Shown in pieces: positions 34,226 through 47,600 of a DNA stretch of 64,000 nt (positions are counted from its first letter, which is position 1; every line of letters begins with the position of its first letter). Location: NCBI GenBank assembly GCA_008360975.2, contig CM039183.1:83364350-83428349 (forward strand), in the 5' to 3' direction. The position numbers and the translations under genes were made by a program. The notes beneath the pieces are model-generated. The model had not been told where the DNA came from. It worked only from the letters and a program-made list of their open reading frames with translations, and did no database searches. Source of the DNA: Lichenostomus cassidix (lineage: Eukaryota; Chordata; Aves; Passeriformes; Meliphagidae).

Positions 34226-37200
34226 ATATGGCCAGTTCATACACAGCTATTACCCTTTTTGTTGCTTCCTGTGGCTCTCTGGCTAATAAAGATGTAGAAA
34301 AATACTCTGGCTTATCACACAGGCTGTTGTGCATCCTTTGATTGAAGCCATATCTGTAACCCTATGCTGTCACCCCTGACTGAAGGTCATATGTGTGATT
34401 CCTTCACAATGGTCTTAGGTCATTTCAAGGGGTATCAGTATAGAAGGGTCACAAATGCTGGTGATCTTAAAGACTTGAGGAGAGGATTGTCGTGCTGTGT
34501 GAGGGGAGTTATCAACAAATCATCCCAGGAGACACCATAATTAACTGGGAAGGGGTTAGATGATCCTGCTTAATTCAGCATGTGTTCTGTCAGGCATATA
34601 ATCAATCATCTTCTCCCAGAACATCCTGAAACCATAGTTGTAAGCCCAGGGTGAAATGGATCTGTAATTTGAAATTATATGAGGAAAGCACTGTCCAAAG
34701 AATCTTGGAACCAAAAAAAGAAACTTGGTTTATGTTCATGAACTGAATATATCTCCTTGATTCAGACAATAAGGATTCCTTTTGGGCAGCTGAATAGCAG
34801 GTTTCACAGCACCCCTCAGGACATTATGAGAAATTCAATAGTTCAGTTAGAAAATTACTGTGGGAATAAAAGGAAAAACAATCTTGCATTAAACATGCCA
34901 GTTTTTACTGCTCTTTGTTAGCATTCTCATCTAAATCCCTTTTATCAAGGTTTTTCAACTGCCATTTCCAATTACATTGGATTGAAATTTGTCCATCAGG
35001 ACAGGAATGATTGATTTAAATTCTATTTAAGTTGCTTTAACCCCTTTCAATAAGGAGAGGAACAGTGAACTGTTTACTTTAATATGCTTTCAAAATTTTA
35101 CTTGTTCCACTGTTGTGAGCTCTTCAGAAAGTGATTTGGTATAGTGCCTTGAGTTGGGGTGAACTCCTGAAATTTATAGTCCCAATTCTGGCACATTTTT
35201 TGACTTACCAAGGTCTCTGACTTTCCTTCCTATCACCCCCTTCACACATGCAAATTAACTGGAGGAGCCAAAGCAGAAGTAAAGAGGTGTAGCTACCCCA
35301 AAGTACTTCTCTCATGCTGTTACACTGTTGTGAACTATTTCTTCCATGCCCCACTTTATCCCTCATTTGATGTTATCACTTACTGTGTTTGGTCTCATTA
35401 GTATTTTAAGCTCTGGAGTCAAGGCCTGTCACCTTTATTTGTCTGTGAATTTGCAAGAACATTTCTTGTGTTCTGCAGGTAAAATTAGAATAATAAATAA
35501 TGTTAATATCAGTTTAGGATTCTGAAAACTGGCCACTCTATCTGCAAAATATATTCATTTTTGCTTTTTATTGTTATTATTTTCCATTCTGAAGTGGCAG
35601 CTTAGTACTTTGAGTGGACTAACAGAATCTTTCAAAATCACATTTTAGTAACAGCATACTATTGTTTTCTTTCTTTGAAGTCATAAATCATAGCTTTGAA
35701 TTTGATGTAGACCTGCAAAAACCAACCAAATTCTGTCTATAAAATTTCTTTTGGAATGGAATTCATCACACCAAATCCAAGTTCTTGAAATGTAGGTATC
35801 TGCATGTAAACAAGGCATGTAAGATCAAATTTACCTGAGACAAATCCTTCTAGAGAGTTCTGTGTAGTCCCTATACTATGCAGGACTTCTGGACAAGTAG
35901 CTCATCTCTATGGTGAAGATGTTTCAAGTCAGGTGAGATGAATACTGTGCTGGTGCTGTCTTCAGTGTTTTTGTGCTCTAACTCCAGTCTTAAGGGAACT
36001 TGTTGCTTACTTTATAAATACCAGTTAACACCTTGTAAAACCCAATTATAAATTGAATGAGTATTGCAGTGGGTGAAGTTTTCTCCAGTGAGGCAGCTCC
36101 TTCCTGGTAAGCACTTGTTTGGATAGTGTGGCAAGGAGGATGACTGGGGTCCTGCAATTTGCAATATTCTTGTCATGTGTGTAAGAGCTACAGTCTATAA
36201 AGCTGTCAGTCTGGTGCATTTTTACCAACAGAGATCTCATTTTAAAGTGAGAGGAAGAAAGGACAACACAAAGAAGTAAATAGTATCCTTCTATGTTAGG
36301 AGCTTATGCTTATCTAGGGAGTGTGTTTGATCTCCAGGTACTTCAAATAGTGTATCTGGAATGTTAAGTGACTAAAATACTGCAAGGAACAAACGACTAC
36401 TTTATATCAGCAAGGACTGAAGGTTGTAGAAACTTGTAAATTGACTCCTCTCACTGGAAATGTCAACATCAGCCAAGCCTCAGACTAATTCAATTATTTT
36501 CCCTATACAGTGTGATGTCCAAAAGAAGAGTTCACAGTGTTTCACGGTCTTCAGCTTCCCTGCACATTTCAGTCTGTCTCAGAGAGTGATGCCTTCAGAT
36601 CTGACCCCCTGTCTGCTCTGCTGAGTGCAGACAGCAGCAGAGCTGCCACAGGAACTGATGAGTGTCATGATTTCCCTTGGTCTTTCTATTGCCCTGCTTC
36701 TGAACGAATTTTCAATTTGCCAATGTCTAGGGTATATGTATTGAGGACTCCAACTTGCAGGGATTAGCAAGAAACAAAACTCTCTGTATTAAGATTATTA
36801 AATTAATCTGCTTCATTGAAGGATGAAGCAGATTGAATAAAGGAGTGGATATTGCACAGGCCCCAGGGGCTTATGGCATTGGTAGAGGAAATGGAATGAT
36901 TTATTGCAGCGTATTTTAGAGTACTTTCAAAGTTTGAATCATCTTTGTAATTTGAAATCACTTTGGATTTATCAGAGTTTATCCAAAGATTGGCAGAAAT
37001 TAAAACCCAGGACGTTTTAAAATCTGAAAGTGTTTGAGCAAGGTTAGCACAGATGAGAACAACAAACTGCTGCACTTTGCATATAGATGTTACAGAGAAA
37101 CAGTGAAAAGATTAGGTTTTGGACCAAAATGTTGATTCTCTAACTGATCTGTTATTCTTGCAGCTTCCTTGAACATACAATTGAGGTATGGGTAATTGAA

Positions 37201-40200
37201 ATACCAAAATGTTCTTTGGTGTGGCAAGAAAGTACAAAAGAAGCTGGAGTACTTTTCCCTTTTTAATATCAAACTCACCTCTACCTCAAGACAATAGGTT
37301 TGGGTTTGTTAATTAAACTCTTCACCTCTTTGCTGGCAAGGCTTAAAACATTTTTTAGCTGATTTATCAGCATAAGTACATCCAGTGCTGCCATCCAGCA
37401 TGTCATCCTTTCCTTTGCTCCTGTGTTCAGCAAGGGTCTGTCTTGATACTCATGGTAAAAACAAGACTTCTTCTACAAGGTCAGTGCTTTGTTTCTGCCT
37501 GAGTAGATCCCATTCCAGATTTTCTAAAGCTTTTTGATTTTACCTGGGGGTGACTTCCAGCAATGAGAGCCTTTGCTGGAGGCACCCTACCTTGCTGGGT
37601 CACTACCTGGAGGAAATCCCATACCCTTGGCTGTCTAAAAAGTAGTTTTCAAGAGTTGCTTCTTTTGAAAGCACTTCCCTAGCATGAGAGGGGCTTCCTC
37701 CTAGCACCAAGAGCCTTAGCTCTCCTGTCCTCACTGCAGGTTTTCTGTGGGCAACCCTCTCAGCCCTGCCCCAGATCCAGAGTGAGACCCATGTGAGATC
37801 TGTATGAGATTTATGGGTGGGAGCTTTCTGTAAAATCCCCAGAGCTTTGGAGAAATTTCCAGCTCTCAATTCTCTAAAAATCATGCCTTAGTAGATTAAT
37901 ATGGTTCACCTGCTTTATTTTTCAAGCTGTCAAGTACATACTACACTCCTCAAACAAACATGAAATGACAGAGATCCTGCCAAGAGCTCAAATCCATGTT
38001 TGGCACAATCCAGTGAGTAATGGTGATTGTGAGATGAGTGGAGGAGACACAAGGGACAAGAGCTGCTGCTAAGACAGGTGTTTGGCAAAACTAGGAAAGG
38101 GATTTTCCAAAGAAATTTGGAAGACCTGAAAGCACTGACAAAACAGTTTTGGGCAGAAGGACAGATGGTCCTAGAGGGGTGGGAGGGGAGGACAACAGGA
38201 GACTGCAAGGCTTACTTATGATAGTGGAAAGATGAAAAGAGTACAGGAAACAGAGAGTTAAACTTAAATTGTTTAGAAAACCAGAACTGGCATCCAGGTC
38301 CGGTCTGTGAATTGAGCCCTACAACCAGGGCCAATTTAAAGCAGTAGCAAAAACCACATTTTTGCACAGCTGGAAGTAGAGCTTCAAACTGCTCCCCTGT
38401 GCTCCCATTTCTAGCACTTGTATAGATTATTGTCTTCTCTGTTTCTCTTTTTACTAACCCCATTTCAAAAGTTTGAATAGGTAGTGAAACAAAACCATCA
38501 GAATTCATAAAACTTTACTGCTTTATTATAAATTACGAATCCTAGTCTAAAAAGTAATACATAGAAAAAATGATGGGCAACCCTCTGCTTTAATTTTAGT
38601 ATTTACTGTCTGCTGTTTTTTCTCCTATTACGTGTAAAAAAAACCCCATATTTTTGTCCTTATGAAAAGTATTAAAAATATAATATGTCCAGGGAAAGAT
38701 AAAAGGAGGGAGCCCCATACAAAGAGAGGCATTGCAAAAGGGCTGGGTCAGAAACATTCCCAGCCCCAAGAAAATAATAAAAAACAGATTGGGAGGCACA
38801 TGGCTAAGTGATTTACACACTGCCAAGGTTGGGATGCAGGAAGAACAGGACGACATGCCTGTTGTCTCCACCCAACACAGATTTGGGCAGGGTACATGCA
38901 ACTCTGCAACTGGGCAGCCCTTCCTTGCCTTGGCCACTGCACAATTTGGCAACCTTGGCAGCTTCTACAGGCTTATTCTTTACCCTTTTTCTTCCCATTA
39001 TACATGAATCACACGAAGAGATGCAAACCCACACATCCCTTCATCAGCTTCTGCTACTTTCTTTAAGGGGAGTGTGCGGGGTAAGCAAAATATCTCAACT
39101 GAGCCAGACACCCTGTCTATGGATCTCAGAGTAATCCCAGCATTTTGCAGGGCTAATCTACACAATTTAGCTACAAAATTTAAAAAACCCAAAACAAACA
39201 AATAGAGAACTAAATACTGGACAGGGTAATTTGGTATTGCCCACCACAAAGAGAAAAGAGAAAGCATCATCTTTCCTCCAGGTTCAGCTGGGCTTTGACT
39301 GAGGTAACGGAGGCAGGATTAGTAAAGATGCAGCTAAAGAATCTATGCTGGAACAAGGGTATCTCTGGAGAGAAATCTTCCTATCTGAATTATATCTACA
39401 CCTGCACAGGAGTAAAACATGGAGTTTCCTTTTTACAACTCCTGGGAAACATGCAGGAGGCCTGTGAGCAGCTCCTGCACTCCTCTTGAGGTTGGTCACC
39501 AGTCGTGCTGTGCAGCAAGGACAAGGAGCTCTTCAAGTAGTTTGGACTTGTGGAAAAGGTTTTTAATCAGCTGAGCCTGTAATCCTTCCACAGCTGCAAT
39601 GAAAGAGCCTCTGACACAAGGAGCAAAGGGATTTCTTTGGGGAGATGTAAATGTGTCCTATAGTGCTAGTTAGGCTGTGAGAATCTCAGTCTAGATAAGG
39701 CAAGCACGTTTGCTATTTTTGCTCAAGAGAGCCTGGTTTTAGCTGGGGCCTCTTCCTGTATGTGTCATATCACAACCAGGAATAAGTAGCATGATCTTAC
39801 CTGACAGCTGTATGTTGAGAACTGTAGGAGCCTTCTTGGAAGAAAGGGCATATGAATAGCTCTCAGCAGAGGAGGATGTCAATTGCTCAGGCAAGACTTG
39901 TGTATGGAAACAAGTGCCTTTGCCCATTTGGGTAAAGGGAGGAGGTGGCCCAGGTGGAGCTCTTAGAGCCTGATTGACTCATTGGGCTCTGTGCTTCTCT
40001 TCATTCACTGCATCCAGGGGGATGCCATTACTGCATTGCAGCTGAGTCACTACAGTTGCTATCATTTAGAAGTGAATTCTACCCCATGTCTGTAGAAAAG
40101 GGGATACTGGCATGACTCTTGCTTTTTTCTGATGATGCCAAAGAAAGCTACTGCTTAACATGGACACCAGTGATTCACTATCTTCTTTAAATTTTGCTTT

Positions 40201-41085
40201 TATTACAAATATGTGTGGTACAATTATGGGATAAAATACAATGTCAGCAAATACTGAGTAAGGGGGCTTTTAAAGGTAACATTATAAAATAGTTGCTTCT
40301 TACCTCTCATTACTATTGAGTAATGAATTTCCACCCAGTACACAGTCTTGTAAAAAGGTTATTGTCCATAGGCTAATAATTTTGCCTGTAAAAACAAGTG
40401 ATAGGACATGGTTGAACAAATTACATGTTTCAGAACAGACCCGACCAAGACAATTTTTTTTTTTTTATTTTTATAAAGAAGATTTAGTCTGGACTGCCTT
40501 TAAGACATTATTTTAGTTGTCCTAAATGATTGCATTCTATTGATATTTGGTTAGTTAGGATGTTATTTTCTGGTGTATGTTGTATCATTAAAGTAAATGA
40601 CCATAGGATTTTAAAATTACATTGGTTACCACTTTGATCTGCAAGAAAAGGTCAAACCTTAGCAAGCTGAGTAACTACCATGAGAAATTATCACTGGGCT
40701 ATAGTTAAAATAGAAGCTCACAAAGCAACATCTGCACTCTAGAGAGATTGGGGAGGTTTAGGAGTTCATTGTGTGGATGGGAAGATCAAACATAAGCTCT
40801 TTTTCATAACACCTTCAGAGTTTTCTGGCCTCATTAAACCATCTCCAAAGCTGTTTGCTAGGCAAGTTCTACTTTCAGGGCTCCCTGAATCCTCTAACTC
40901 TTCACCACCTGAGAAAGAACTTACTGTCAAGCTTGTCCAGTTAATTTTTCTTCAACTATACCACTTTCCATAAAAAAGAGACATTTCCCTATAAATTGTG
41001 CTTTGCTTAGTCACAGGCAGTGGCTGGGAATCCCTGTTAACTTTACCACTTACATGTAAACTCATTGGAAGAAAAAGCACAGAGA
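34226..41085. other. Intergenic, no supported gene
   Basis: About 6.9 kb with no repeat family or exon that I recognise. Only short open frames without domains occur. Confidence 0.55.
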
Positions 41086-41089
41086 TTAG

Positions 41090-41649
41090 TCCGAAGAATA
41101 ATCTACACTCTGCTCTGCACCAGGACAGCCTCACCTTGAGTCCTGGGGGCAGTTTTGGGTTCCAGGATATAAAAAAGCCATTTAACTATTAGAGAGTGTC
41201 CAGAGGAGAGCAACAAAGATGGTGAAGGGCCTTGAGGGGAAGCTGTGTGAGGAGTGGCTGAGGACACTTGGTCTGTTCAGCCTGGAGAGGAGACTGAGGG
41301 GAGAACTCACTGCAGTTACAGCTTCCTTGTGAGGGGAAGAGGAGGGGCAGGAATGGATCTCTCCTCTGTGGTGCCCAGGGACAGGACCTGAGGGAATGGC
41401 CCGAAATTGTGTCAGGGGAGGTTTAGGTTGGATATTAGAAAAAGGTTCTTCACCCAGAAGGTGGTTGGGCACTGGAACAGGCTCCCCAGGGAAGTGGTCA
41501 CAGCACTAACTTGACAGAGTTCAAGAAGCATTTGGACAACACTCTCAGGCACACATGGTGTGATTCTTGGAGTTGTCCTGCACAGGGCTAGGAGCTGGAC
41601 TCTGATGATCCTGATAGGCTACTTCCAACTCGGCATATTCTATATTCTG
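41090..41649 (+). mobile_element. CR1 LINE 3' part, sense
   Basis: Reads GCAGTTTTGGGTTCCAGGAT, AACTATTAGAGAGTGTCCAG, AAGGTTCTTCACCCAGAAGG, CACTGGAACAGGCTCCCCAG and GCTACTTCCAACTCGGCATA, ending in the ATTCTATATTCTGG tail. This is the 3' end of the CR1 reverse-transcriptase region plus the 3' UTR. Frames are interrupted. Confidence 0.93.
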
Positions 41650-44600
41650 GTAAGGCATAATATGTCTGGGAAAATGTTCATAACTGTTCATTCAGTTACA
41701 ACAGCAGTTCTGTAAAAAGGCAAAACTAAATTCTGATCTTGGTGCCATTCAAAGTGAGTCCCACTTGCCAAAAGCCCACCTGAAACCTTTTGTTTCCTTT
41801 TACAATATCTTGAAAAACAGGACTAAATACCATTTTCAGGTGTAACTCTAATACTTCAACTGAAGGACAAACAAACTCTCAGTTCAGGGGACCACATGTG
41901 AAGATGGATGTGACTTCTGCTCCAGCTTCTAGCAGCAAGCAGAGCCTTCAGAACCTAAAACCATCAGATATCACTACCTCTCCTGAAATAAAAGCAGAAT
42001 TGTATCTCTCATTCAGCAGCATTTGTTTATCTGCTGCCCTTTAAAGCAGTCACTGGCATTTGACTGTTATGCCAGCAAGGGCTTTCCTGTATCACCACGT
42101 GTCTGCCCATCTGGTTATGGCAGCATGACTGTAGGCTACCCTTCCAACCTGCTACAGCCGTGCTACAGCTTTGGCCAAAATGACAATTTTAGATCCCAAC
42201 TGTGTTATTTTTAGTGCAGTTTTAGTCCATTAAACATCCAGCAGACAAAGCTGCAAGGGATGTTCTTTGCCTGAGGCTGTGCTCCCTCAGTGCCACAGAA
42301 CATCCCACTGGCTCACAACATGTGCCCTCTCAGGGGACACCAAGCTCCACACAGGGCTGCATGTTTCTCTATATGAAAGTTGTCAACTCTTGTGAACAGA
42401 TCCACACAGATCCTAGTAAGAGCAGTTTTGTCTTTTAAAAACATGTAAAAATGCTTTACCTTTAAGCATAAGATAACATAGCTTCAGTATTTTTTGGTCT
42501 CCTAAAGTTCAGCTTCCTAACATGATTTGTAGTATCTTGACAAGTATGAAAAGATGATCATAACTGGAACAATTCACTTGGAAATTGACTACTAACATAT
42601 GCCTAGCCTAATGACCGCTGTACAGTCATGTGTCTGTCTCTCTGTTCTAGGTACTTTGACCATTGCTAAGAGCACAGCTGTGGAATGTCACTTATCCTAG
42701 AATATTTTTACTAATTATTAATAAGAAAACTAGGAATTGGCTTTACTTCTGTTTATACAGAAACACATTTCAGATTTCAGTCCTGTTTACTACTTATCAC
42801 TTTTATTTATTTTCTTACTGTGGAACATAATCACTGTTACTGCTGTTTCTTAATAAAATTTGAGACGTGATGGTTTCCAAAGTCTTACTTCAACTGGGAA
42901 CAAGGTCCCCTAGAATTGGAAAGACTATAGATACATGTGAAGACACTGTCTGTGTCCCATAATTTTAAAATGGAATTCAAAACAAGTTGTAGGGGTGAAG
43001 AAGCAGATGGAAGATGAGCACACTGATGAGCTGAATTATCACGATGCTGTGGTTATGTGTGCTTCCAGAGCCACTAAGTCTAAATCTCTAAGTATAATAT
43101 GAGGAAACCCCAAGAATATCAGCTTCAGTGTGCATTGACTATCAAGGGATGACTAATTTCTTGGAGGCTACACGTGTAGGCTGCAGAAGGCAGTGATGCC
43201 TTGAGGAGAGCTTTCAGCAGGATCGCGGTCTCACGGCGGGGTGAGCACAGCATGTACAAGGAGCGATGTGCAAAGATTACAGCCTTTTGTGAGTGAGACA
43301 GGGAAGGAAGCCTTCAGAGCTGGTAGCATGATAATGAAAGGCATAAGGGTGACATGTTCTAAGACAAAATCAGTAAAGTAGGACAAGGTAAAACCGTGCA
43401 AAGCCTCAGTGTAACATCTCAAGTTCAGCAGCAGGAAAGGGGAACTTGTGAAGAAATTCAGCAGGGTGGGAGAGCTGGGCTGCTGCCTTGGAAACACATT
43501 GGCTTTTGTTTAACCTTTTGATAGTTTGAATGTAATACAGGCGAGGGAACCAAACCCGTTACTGTAGGCTTTGATGTTGTGGGAGGTGAGGAGGGTCTGG
43601 ATGGCAATGTGCAGAGCACCAACGGTGATATGCTCTAAAAGGAGTTTCTGCTGGATTTGAATGTGCTCTGTATGTTTGGAGACAGGAGAAATATAAAACC
43701 CACAGTGTCCAGAGCAATACAGCAACTGTGGCAGCAGCAGCAAGTGTAAATAATGAGAGTTTGCGAATTTGATAGGGAAGAGGAGTTTTGGTTTTTCTCA
43801 GTTAAGCCCCTGATTAGATATTCAAGGGGAGATGTTGAATATAGACCTAATTTCAGAGCCTGGTGAAAGTGGGTACATGAACAGATAGTTTTGAATTGCA
43901 GTGAGCTTCAGAGAGAAAAGGCTAGAATGAATTTGGCTGGAAAGTCACAGTTCTAGCTGATCATGGAAAGCTTAAAGGAAGACAAAATTTTAGAAAGAAA
44001 ATTTAATTAATTTGCATAGAAAACCTCTAATAGAACAGTGATCGAAGATAGGTATTTTTGTGAGGATAGCAACTTGCCAGGTAGGTCTTACTAACGCTTA
44101 GTTACATGTAGGTCTTTGTTAAGGACACTCAAGGAGAGTGCTCTGTAATTCTTTACAATTGAACAATATAATTATTGTGAATCAACTCAGCATCTTCATC
44201 TTTCTCTTATAAGACTATGGGATGTGAAAGCTACATAGTTAAAAGGATAAGCTATTGTTCCAGAAACCAAACCTAGATAAAATGCAGAACAAGTTTCATG
44301 TAAGGCTACAATTAAATGAATAAAAACCTTGTAATATAAAAAGCTTTGGGGATGAGAATGAAGAAAACAGAGGTTTACAGGATTGTAACATGTAATTATT
44401 GCTAATAACCTAGTTTTAATATAGCACTCTTCAATTTAAAAACTCCAAAAATGTCTTAGATACTGCATTGGAAATGTATTCTTTTAAGGGTTTCATTTTG
44501 AGCTTTTTGCAGTTGGGCAAGGTAGTAACAGCACTTGCAAAATTGCTACAGTGAGCAGAACGGAAATCAATGGCCATTCAAAAGACATGGTGTAATTTTG

Positions 44601-47600
44601 GTTAGCCTTTAGTGCAAGCCCTCCATCTCACATCTCCAAATTACTTCAGCTTCACTGTTTTTCCTTCCCGTTTTCCCACTCTTGACTCCCACTCACTTCC
44701 CTTTCCTCTGCTGTCATTCTGTCATTATTTCTCATGTCATTTTTCATTGTCCCTTCTATCAAAAGCCAGGCCTAATATGGATCTAATATGACATTTCCTT
44801 CCTTATAGAGGGTGTTTTCTGTATTTATGCCTGCATTCAGTGTCACCTTTGCTCAGTGAGTATGTAAATGCAGGAGAGCAAGTCAGTCTGCAGCTCCATG
44901 CTGAGCCAAATCCCAGGACTAGGTAGGCACATCACTAATTGATCCTGGGCTCACCACAGCCTGGCTGCCATAGGAGTAAAAAACTCAGTGGCAAATGGGA
45001 AATTAATTAAATTAAGGGATGTCTTTATACAAGGGACATGTTGCTGGAAAGTAATCTTATTCTGGGGGAACACAATCCGGCTCCACACGAACCATTTTTA
45101 AAGGTAGCTTGCTATTTTAGAACAGGAAGTGAAGAAGAGCAAATTCATTTCCTGAAGGTACTACTAAACACAGAGAGATCACCCGAGATGGAATCTCTCC
45201 TGGTTTTCTGGCTTATAACTTCCCCTCTGACTTCTTTGCCAAGTCCTGCATACAGCTGGTGAGGACTCACATATGTCATCTGAAATAAAACATTTACAAA
45301 AGCACCACATCCCCATCACAATCACAGAGCACTGGTGAATGGTGGGTTTATGGGAAAAGACCAGGAAAAGTCTTTTTCTGGTTTTTCCTTGTAAGTACTT
45401 TACTCTCCTGGAGACTTGCAGTGCTCAGTGCTCATTTAATATCTATTTAATACACTAGAAGTGTTCAAGATACTGTTGCATTTCTGTTATTGAGGCTAAT
45501 GGAAATGTATTTTTGCAACAGTTAATTTTTCCTTTCCTGCTGTGTTACAGAGCAGACATACTCTGCTGAATTTTTCAAAATAGCATTAATTTTCAGTGGT
45601 CTGATGGATCCAAGGCCCAAGGACTAAATTTCTTTTCACCAAAATGGAAATTGATGTGCCAAGGAAAATCAGCTCAGCATGACACTGCCATCTGAGAAGG
45701 TTCTGGGAAGGAAAATTGTTTGGTCCTGGGTAATGCAATTTTTGTTTCTGATAAAGCACTATTTTTTTTAAAAGCTGGTTATTAATTTCAACACTGTAAC
45801 TTCAAGTATCGCGTCTTGATGTTAAACATCCTCTGCACCTCTTATTTCTGCCCCACTTTAATAAGGTGATTAAAACAAAAAAACAAGTGTGACACAAATG
45901 AAACAAAACAGATGGTGTATTAACAAAACTATAGTGAAAACTCCTTCCTATAGTGTTTTTACAAAAATCTATTTAGGTCAGAGAGGAAAAATTTTTATAT
46001 GTTTACGTTTCTCTGTTATCTAATAAACTGAAGTGTGGCTTTAGGGCTGCATGAAAGACAAATTCTGAGCCAAGTGTTCATTCCTTTCTGCTCCAAGATT
46101 AATTTGACATTTTGCATAATAGTCTATGGTATGTAGTGTGGAAATATAGACCCCACTCTTGTAAGATGCTGAGAATCACTGATTTCAATGGAAATTGAGG
46201 GCATTTGGACTCAGTATGAACCTTCACTTTCTGCTATGATATTTATGTCTATAGTAGCCCAGCAAACCTGTGTCACCTCAGACCAGAGTGAAACTCCCAT
46301 AGTCAAAATCAAGCACAAAAAGAAGATGACAAAAATGCAATAGGAGACGCCAGTGCTGAAGTTCATTTAAATTTCAAAACAAAACTTCTCAACAGCTCAG
46401 CTCTGTGCAATACTTGAGTGGGAAAGTAGGAATAGAAAAAAGTATGGTATGGTAGACTGTGTGCCTGTCATGCCTGATATTTTAGGGAGTCATGAGTTCC
46501 TGACTGAACCTGACGTGGACATGCTGTGTGACCATGAGTAAGACTTTTTAATTTTCCTTCATGTAGAAATCACCAAATGTTGGGTGGATGGGAAGGTTGA
46601 GTGATGCTAGCAGTGCATTCCCACATGCTTCACTAAGTGGGAGAAAGGGCAGAAATTGTATTTGAAAATATGGAGACAACTATTTGAGGATGTTGTTCCA
46701 CAAGTTCAATGCATTTTGAACTTAGGCAACCTATGAAGTCCTACTCTTGAATAAACAGACTGAATGCATTAATACGTTGGTGGCAGAGATCCTACACAGC
46801 TGAGAAAGTTCCCTCTAACCATTTAGAGATTGCCAGAGATCAAGATGAAGGAGAAAGAGCATGGTGGGGGTTAAAAAGTCTATTAGCACTTTCTCGTTTG
46901 CTGTAAAATATTCTGTGTCATTTGATGCACTTGTATTTGCATAACTCCTCCCCTTGATATGGGTGCTGCTTCTGCCTCTTCTTTTAATGATGCAAACAAG
47001 TGAAGACAGAGCAGGGCCCTGGGGATGGTGTGAATGGCTCTGTCTGGGGATGTGTGGAAGAACGAGTGTTTGCATAGCTGGAAGAGAATGTACTGCTTCA
47101 CATCATTTATCAGAGAAAGCTGAGACCAAAGTCTTGGGGAGGAAGAATAAATATGAACCTCTTGTGCTAGATATGATTTCAACAATATCACTTCTATTAT
47201 AAAAGCCACGTAAACAGCAGGAGAATCACAAGGGCAGCAGTAAGCACAAATGTGTTCACATGAGTCCTGATTTAGCAGTTCTGGCATTTTTATAGAGGAT
47301 GCTTCATCTTTGTCATTGCTATGGGAATAAAGAGAAGAGGAAATAATAAGAGCCTCCAGAATTTCCTCTGATTAATCCCCTATATCTTTTCTTGTCTATT
47401 AGGAAGAGTTCAAAAATAACTGCTAGACATAACAGTCTGACAACACAAGGGAATGATCAGGGGAATTTTATATCCTCATTAGCCCATCACGGAAAACAGT
47501 TTCTCTGATACTGCATCCAGATGATTCCTTTTTCAAACAGCTTAAATCAGTGGCAGTACTGTACCAAATGTGAGGCCAGAGTGAGAATTCCATTGTTAAG